Origin: Actinomadura sp. K4S16
GTDB lineage: Bacteria; Actinomycetota; Actinomycetes; Streptosporangiales; Streptosporangiaceae
NCBI RefSeq assembly: GCF_008327685.1
Contig: NZ_BDDE01000012.1
Coordinates: 248,001-312,000, forward strand
Direction of reading: 5' to 3'
Length of the DNA stretch: 64,000 nt
The translations under genes and the position numbers were made by a program. The notes under the pieces were generated by a model. It did no database searches. It was given only the letters and a program-made list of their open reading frames with translations, and was not told where the DNA came from. The stretch's first letter is position 1. Each line of letters starts with the position of its first letter. This document shows positions 60,137 through 64,000 of the stretch, one piece after another.

Positions 60137-61297
60137 TCAGCGGGAGCGCGCGGGCCTTCTCAGGGGGGTGAAGACCCACGTCATCTTCGGTTCCAGCGCC
60201 CAGCTCATCGTCCGGACGACGGGGGCGGAGCACAGGAACGTTCCGACCACCAGGGCGCCGGCGACCACGATGACGACCCCGAGCGGGGTGTGCATCCAGT
60301 CGGCGCCCCACCAGCCGGTGAAGTTGAGCAGCCGGGTGACGAACCCGTGCAGCAGGTAGGCGTAGAGCGTGTAGGCGCCGAGCTTGGTGTACCAGTGCTC
60401 ACGGCGCGGGACGAGGCTGAGGAACGCGGCGACGAGCACGACCGCGGCGGCGAACATCGCGAGCCGCATCAGGGTGCCGGCGAAGTTGCCGACGCCGAGC
60501 GCGAAGTGCGGGTGCTTCCAGTAGATCCAGTCCCGCGACATGTGGTTCATGACGAGGTAGGAGCCGGCGAGGCCGGCGGCGAGCACCGCCGCGCCGATCG
60601 GCCGCGCGGCCGGCCGCTTCAGCAGCTCGAAGTGCGCCGGCTTCAGCGTGAGGCCGAGCACGTAGAAGGGCAGCAGCCCGATCACCCGGTGGATGTCGAA
60701 CGTCCCGCCGAGGTCGCTCATGTACGACAGCAGCGCGAACACCGTCGCCACGGCGAGCGGCCAGCGGATCTGCTGCCAGACCGGCGTGGAGAGCCGCCAC
60801 ATGAACAGCGCGCACAGGAACCACGTCAGGTAGTACGGGTTCAGCAGGCTGATCTCGAGGTGGTTGCGGCCCGCGAGCCAGTCGTACAGCGAGTAGGCGA
60901 ACTCGAACACCACGTACGGCACCCCGACGTTGGTGATGAGCTTGCGCGCCTTGCCGCCGGCGAACGTCCAGTTCCGGGAGAAGTAGCCGGTGATCACGAT
61001 GAACAGCGGCATGTGGAACATGTAGACGAACAGGTAGAGCCCCTTGGCCATCGGGACGTTCAGCAGGTTGGCCAGGGAGTGTCCCGCCACCACCAGCAGG
61101 ATCGCGAAGTACTTCGCGTTGTCGAAGAACGGGTCGCGCACCTTGCGCGCGGGGCCCTGCGGCGCCGCCCCGCCGGAGGAGGCGGTGCCCGCGGATCCGG
61201 GCGCCCCCGCCGCGGGGGGCGCCGCCGGGTCCGTGGACGACGGCCGTTCGTCTCGCTGTGCCGCGTCGGCCCCCGAGGGCCTGGTGGTGTAGGTCAT
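60137..61297 (-). CDS. Acyltransferase 3 family membrane protein
   Basis: 386 residues, paralogue of the preceding gene. Short Pro/Gly/Ala-rich head (1-50), then RDPFFDNAKYFAILLVVAGHSLANLL, HMPLFIVITGYFSRNW, YLTWFLCALFMWRLSTPVW, LLPFYVLGLTLKP and WYTKLGAYTLYAYLLHGFVTRLLNF. Same FDNAK and GYFSR motifs as its neighbour; about ten helices. Probably O-acylates a wall or capsule glycan. The LCP ligase gene ends 12 bases downstream of the reading start side, transcribed in the same direction from the right. Confidence 0.88.
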   Translation of the reverse strand: MTYTTRPSGADAAQRDERPSSTDPAAPPAAGAPGSAGTASSGGAAPQGPARKVRDPFFDNAKYFAILLVVAGHSLANLLNVPMAKGLYLFVYMFHMPLFIVITGYFSRNWTFAGGKARKLITNVGVPYVVFEFAYSLYDWLAGRNHLEISLLNPYYLTWFLCALFMWRLSTPVWQQIRWPLAVATVFALLSYMSDLGGTFDIHRVIGLLPFYVLGLTLKPAHFELLKRPAARPIGAAVLAAGLAGSYLVMNHMSRDWIYWKHPHFALGVGNFAGTLMRLAMFAAAVVLVAAFLSLVPRREHWYTKLGAYTLYAYLLHGFVTRLLNFTGWWGADWMHTPLGVVIVVAGALVVGTFLCSAPVVRTMSWALEPKMTWVFTPLRRPARSR

Positions 61298-61309
61298 ACG
61301 GCTGCCCGG

Positions 61310-62731
61310 TCAGGTCTCCTTGCAGATGTCGTCGCTGGCGCGGATCTCACCCTGCTGCTTCGGGATGCCGCTGCCGGCGCTCTTGAGTTTCGTCCAGTCG
61401 CGTCCGACGACCAGGTCGACGACGCCCGGCGTGCCGCCCGTGGTGCGCGCCGCGGCCTGCGGGTTGCTCGGGATCAGCGCGGTCAGGGTCTGGGCCTGCT
61501 GGTCGGCACCGGAACCGTACATCACCTTGGTGACGGCGGTGGGGGAGGGGGCGTTCCCGCCGACCGTGACCTGGAAGCCCTGCGACTCCAGGTCGGTGGC
61601 GACGCGCCCGGCCTGCCCGTCGATGCCGCTGCCGTTGTAGACCCGCACGCGCACCTGGCTCGGCGGGATCTTCGTGGCGCCCGGCTTGGGCTCCTTCGGT
61701 ACGGTCTTGTCGTTGCGGACGGCGGCGAAGAACGGCTGGGCGTTCGGGGTGAGCGCCACCCGGTTCGGGTCGAGCGGGTCGGGCCCGGAGGGGACGGTCA
61801 CGAAGCGCAGCTTGCCGGAGGTCATGCCCTGCATCTCCTGGCCGATGTCCATCATGACCTGCGGCGTCAGCTCCTTGTCGGTGGTGAGCGACTTGGTCAC
61901 GGCGTTCATCAGCTGGAGCATGCGCCGGGGGTTGCTGAGCACGCCCGCGCTCATCGCCTTGCTGGCGAGCGCGCCCATGAACTTCTGCTGGCGCTTGATG
62001 CGGTCGGTGTCGGAGCCGTCGCCGAGGCCGTGCCGGACGCGCACGTACGCCAGCGCCGTCTCACCCTTGATCACGTGCTTGCCCCTGCTCAGCCTGAGCT
62101 TGGACTTGGGGTCGTTGACGTCCTTCGGCAGGCACACCGGCACGCCGCCGACGGCGTTGGTGATGGACTTGAACCCGTTGAAGTCGACCTGCATGAAGTG
62201 GTCGATGCGGATGTTGGAGATGCTCTCGATCGTCTTGATGACGCAGGCCGCGCCGCCGTTGCTGAACGCCGAGTTGATCTGCGCGCGGGTCTGGGCCGGG
62301 ATCACCCCGCCCTTGCGGCTCTTGCAGGAGGGCATCCGGACCATCAGGTCGCGGGGGAAGCTGATGCCCATCGCCTGGCCGCCGCCGGGGGACAGGTGCA
62401 GCAGGATCATCGTGTCCGAGCGCGGCACCTCGTTCTTCAGCGAGCGGCCGTACTTGGCGTTCGCGCCCTCGCGGGTGTCGGACCCGAGCATCAGGATGTT
62501 CATCGCGCTGTTCAGCTTCTTCGGCCGGTTGGGGCCGAGCTGGGCGTTGACGTCCTCGTGCGAGATGTTCCCGAACGCCTGGCGGTACAGGCCGTACGCG
62601 GTGAGCGAACCGACCACCATGACCGCCGACAGTCCGATGCACACCCAGCCGAGGATGCGCCAGCCGCGTCGCGGCGCCGGCTGCGGGTCGGCGTCGTCGA
62701 CGTACTCCATGTACATCGGGTTGCTGTTCAT
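61310..62731 (-). CDS. LytR-CpsA-Psr (LCP) family wall-polymer ligase
   Basis: 473 residues from ATG 62731. Short cytoplasmic head, membrane helix about 25-47, LCP domain (about 75-250) with NILMLGSDTREG, RSDTMILLHLSPGGGQAMGISFPRDLMV, CVIKTIESISNIRIDHFMQVDFNGF, LAYVRVRHGLGDGSDTDRIKRQQKFM, and a LytR_C domain (about 345-440: VRVRVYNGSGIDGQAGRVATDL). Several cysteines in the extracellular part. First gene of the leftward run LCP - acyltransferase - acyltransferase - TagF, so it may attach the polymer those genes make. Confidence 0.93.
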   Translation of the reverse strand: MNSNPMYMEYVDDADPQPAPRRGWRILGWVCIGLSAVMVVGSLTAYGLYRQAFGNISHEDVNAQLGPNRPKKLNSAMNILMLGSDTREGANAKYGRSLKNEVPRSDTMILLHLSPGGGQAMGISFPRDLMVRMPSCKSRKGGVIPAQTRAQINSAFSNGGAACVIKTIESISNIRIDHFMQVDFNGFKSITNAVGGVPVCLPKDVNDPKSKLRLSRGKHVIKGETALAYVRVRHGLGDGSDTDRIKRQQKFMGALASKAMSAGVLSNPRRMLQLMNAVTKSLTTDKELTPQVMMDIGQEMQGMTSGKLRFVTVPSGPDPLDPNRVALTPNAQPFFAAVRNDKTVPKEPKPGATKIPPSQVRVRVYNGSGIDGQAGRVATDLESQGFQVTVGGNAPSPTAVTKVMYGSGADQQAQTLTALIPSNPQAAARTTGGTPGVVDLVVGRDWTKLKSAGSGIPKQQGEIRASDDICKET

Positions 62732-62849
62732 CGGCTCCGAGGTCCGGGGGTATGGGCGGTTCCGGGGGTCCGGGGGCCGTTCCCCGGCTGGGGGCGGCCC
62801 GTGGGCTCATGGTTCGAACGGACGGGACGAGGGCAAAGGGAAGCGTAGG

Positions 62850-63698
62850 TCAGGGGAGGCGGTACGGGGAGCCGGATTCCGCATTCGGTCCGGACGTACC
62901 GGCCACCACCGTCACATGCTCCAGGGTCAGGCGACGATCTAGGGCGGCTTTGTCAAAGTTTCGTTGGATTATGACGGAAGCACCCGAGGCTAGTGGTGCG
63001 AGAAGACCGGTCAGTACCCCGTCGAGTGTGGCGAAGGACATGTCAACCAGGAGCCGGTCGCGGGCGTCCAGCTCCCATTTCTCAACGGCCCCGCGCGCCG
63101 CGCCCACCAGGTCCGCTCCGCTGAATGTGGTCTTTGTCACACTCAGCGCGGGCGCCTCCGGGGCCACACCGGGGGCGGTGAACCGGTCACCGTACGTGCG
63201 CACCTCCGCCGCGTAGTCGGTCACGCCGGGCGGGCAGTCGGCGAGCGGGCCGCCGAGCGCGTGCAGCGAGAGGCCGACGACCTCTTCGGCCCCTCCTGCG
63301 AGCACCTCGTCCGCGAGCACGTCGTCCAGCACCTCCTGCGCCGCCGCCAGGATGTACGGACCGGAGGCCCCGGCCGGTTCGGCGCCGCCCCGCCCGAACG
63401 CCTCGGGGTCGACCGGTTCGGCGACGAGCCCGGCCGACCAGCAGGCCATCAGCCACACCGCGGTCTGCCAGTGCGGCGGCAGGACCAGGACGACCCGGGT
63501 GCCCGGCTCGGCGGCGAGGCCGTCCACCAGGAAGTTGGCCGTCTTCGCCACCCAGTTGTCGAACGTCCGCGCGGACAGCTCGACGCGTTCGCCGCTCGCG
63601 TCGTCGTAGAAGGTGACCAGCGGTCGGGACGGGTCGCCGGCGACCCGCCGCCGCAGCAGCTCCGCGGGCGTGCCCGCGTCCCCGGCTTGTGCGCTCAT
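62850..63698 (-). CDS. TIGR03089-type truncated AMP-binding protein
   Basis: 282 residues from ATG 63698. It resembles only the N-terminal part of adenylate-forming enzymes: TPAELLRRRVAGDPSRPLVTFYDDASGERVELSARTFDNWVAKTANFLVDGLAAEPGTRVVLVLPPHWQTAVWLMACWSAG. The catalytic P-loop (TSGTTG), the A8 region and the C-terminal Lys domain are absent, as in TIGR03089 proteins of actinomycetes. Adenylation is therefore unlikely and the function is unknown. It often neighbours LCP genes, as here (inference from memory of actinomycete genomes). Confidence 0.82.
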   Translation of the reverse strand: MSAQAGDAGTPAELLRRRVAGDPSRPLVTFYDDASGERVELSARTFDNWVAKTANFLVDGLAAEPGTRVVLVLPPHWQTAVWLMACWSAGLVAEPVDPEAFGRGGAEPAGASGPYILAAAQEVLDDVLADEVLAGGAEEVVGLSLHALGGPLADCPPGVTDYAAEVRTYGDRFTAPGVAPEAPALSVTKTTFSGADLVGAARGAVEKWELDARDRLLVDMSFATLDGVLTGLLAPLASGASVIIQRNFDKAALDRRLTLEHVTVVAGTSGPNAESGSPYRLP

Positions 63699-63767
63699 GC
63701 TCCGAGCGTATGCCCGCATGATCGTCGTGGCGCCGCCACCGCCCCGGTGCCGCTACGCTCCGCACGG

Positions 63768-64000
63768 GTGAAGGACGCAACAGTGGCGGGCGCACGCCGT
63801 GGAGGCGAGCCGGCCGGCGCCGAGGAAGGCGACGGCGGGCACCGCGGCGCCGGAGCACGGGGCGGAACCATGGACGCTGGTCGGCTGCTCGCCCGGGCCA
63901 CCGCGGCCCCGGCGCTGGTCGTCGTCGCGTGGCTGGCGGTGTCGCTGCCGCTGCTGATGGCGGGCGTCTTCCGCCCGGCCCCGGCGGTCGCGCTGTTCCT
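63768..64000 (+). CDS. Membrane protein, N-terminal fragment
   Basis: Open from GTG 63768 to the right edge (77 residues visible); ATG 63870 is an alternative start. The first ~35 residues are Gly/Ala/Glu-rich; a membrane helix (ARATAAPALVVVAWLAVSLPLLMAG) follows. Only the first helix is visible, so no family can be named. Divergent from the TIGR03089-type gene. Confidence 0.55.
   Translation, partial: MKDATVAGARRGGEPAGAEEGDGGHRGAGARGGTMDAGRLLARATAAPALVVVAWLAVSLPLLMAGVFRPAPAVALF

Overview
The window is very GC-rich, densely coded DNA with GTG and TTG starts, several apparently leaderless promoters and many 4-base stop/start overlaps. Gene content (OmpR-type two-component pair, HelD-type RNA polymerase remodeller, DUF5941, a TIGR03089-type protein, several LytR-CpsA-Psr proteins, an IdeR/DtxR-type iron box) points to a filamentous actinomycete. 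An Actinomadura-like (Thermomonosporaceae) host is my best guess, but that is inference. No tRNA, rRNA, CRISPR array, transposase or prophage was seen, and no gene-free gap exceeds 300 bases.

Left part (1-20 kb): tail of an ECF sigma factor and a DUF899 protein; enoyl-CoA hydratase; biotin ligase; class III adenylate cyclase; bacterioferritin with its ferredoxin behind an iron box; a glgX-treY-treZ run for making trehalose from glycogen; a response regulator/histidine kinase pair; GtrA; purK-purE; a CoA-binding protein; UDP-glucose dehydrogenase; and an acyl-CoA dehydrogenase followed by a nine-unit 16-bp tandem repeat.

Middle (20-38 kb): a secreted protein, a thioesterase, an LCP ligase and a glycosyltransferase, then the most interesting block, 26.1-32.0 kb. 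It holds an IspD/TarI-like cytidylyltransferase, a CDP-alcohol phosphotransferase homologue that has lost half its catalytic motif, a DUF5941 protein, a LicC-like nucleotidyltransferase, a glycerol-1-phosphate-dehydrogenase-like enzyme, a second CDP-alcohol phosphotransferase with His in place of the last catalytic Asp, and a family-2 glycosyltransferase. The five genes from 26.9 to 31.1 kb, apart from one 48-base gap, overlap or abut, and read as a pathway making a CDP-activated polyol phosphate and transferring it. Beyond it lie a TetR regulator, HelD, an acetoacetate decarboxylase/SDR pair behind a KstR-like operator, an SRPBCC protein and a SpoT-like HD hydrolase.

Right part (38-64 kb): mostly cell-envelope glycopolymer genes. 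These are GT4 glycosyltransferases, a ManNAc-uronate-type dehydrogenase with UDP-GlcNAc 2-epimerase, a tandem double-GT4 protein, a third CDP-alcohol phosphotransferase, a membrane GT-C enzyme, two GT2-TagF fusion polymerases, two acyltransferase-3 proteins and a second LCP ligase. They are interrupted by a PQQ-propeller membrane protein and an HxlR/methyltransferase divergent pair. Together with the 26-32 kb block they suggest a wall polymer of teichoic or teichuronic type. A notable non-coding feature is a ~190-230 bp repeat present twice in opposite orientation, each copy between convergent genes.
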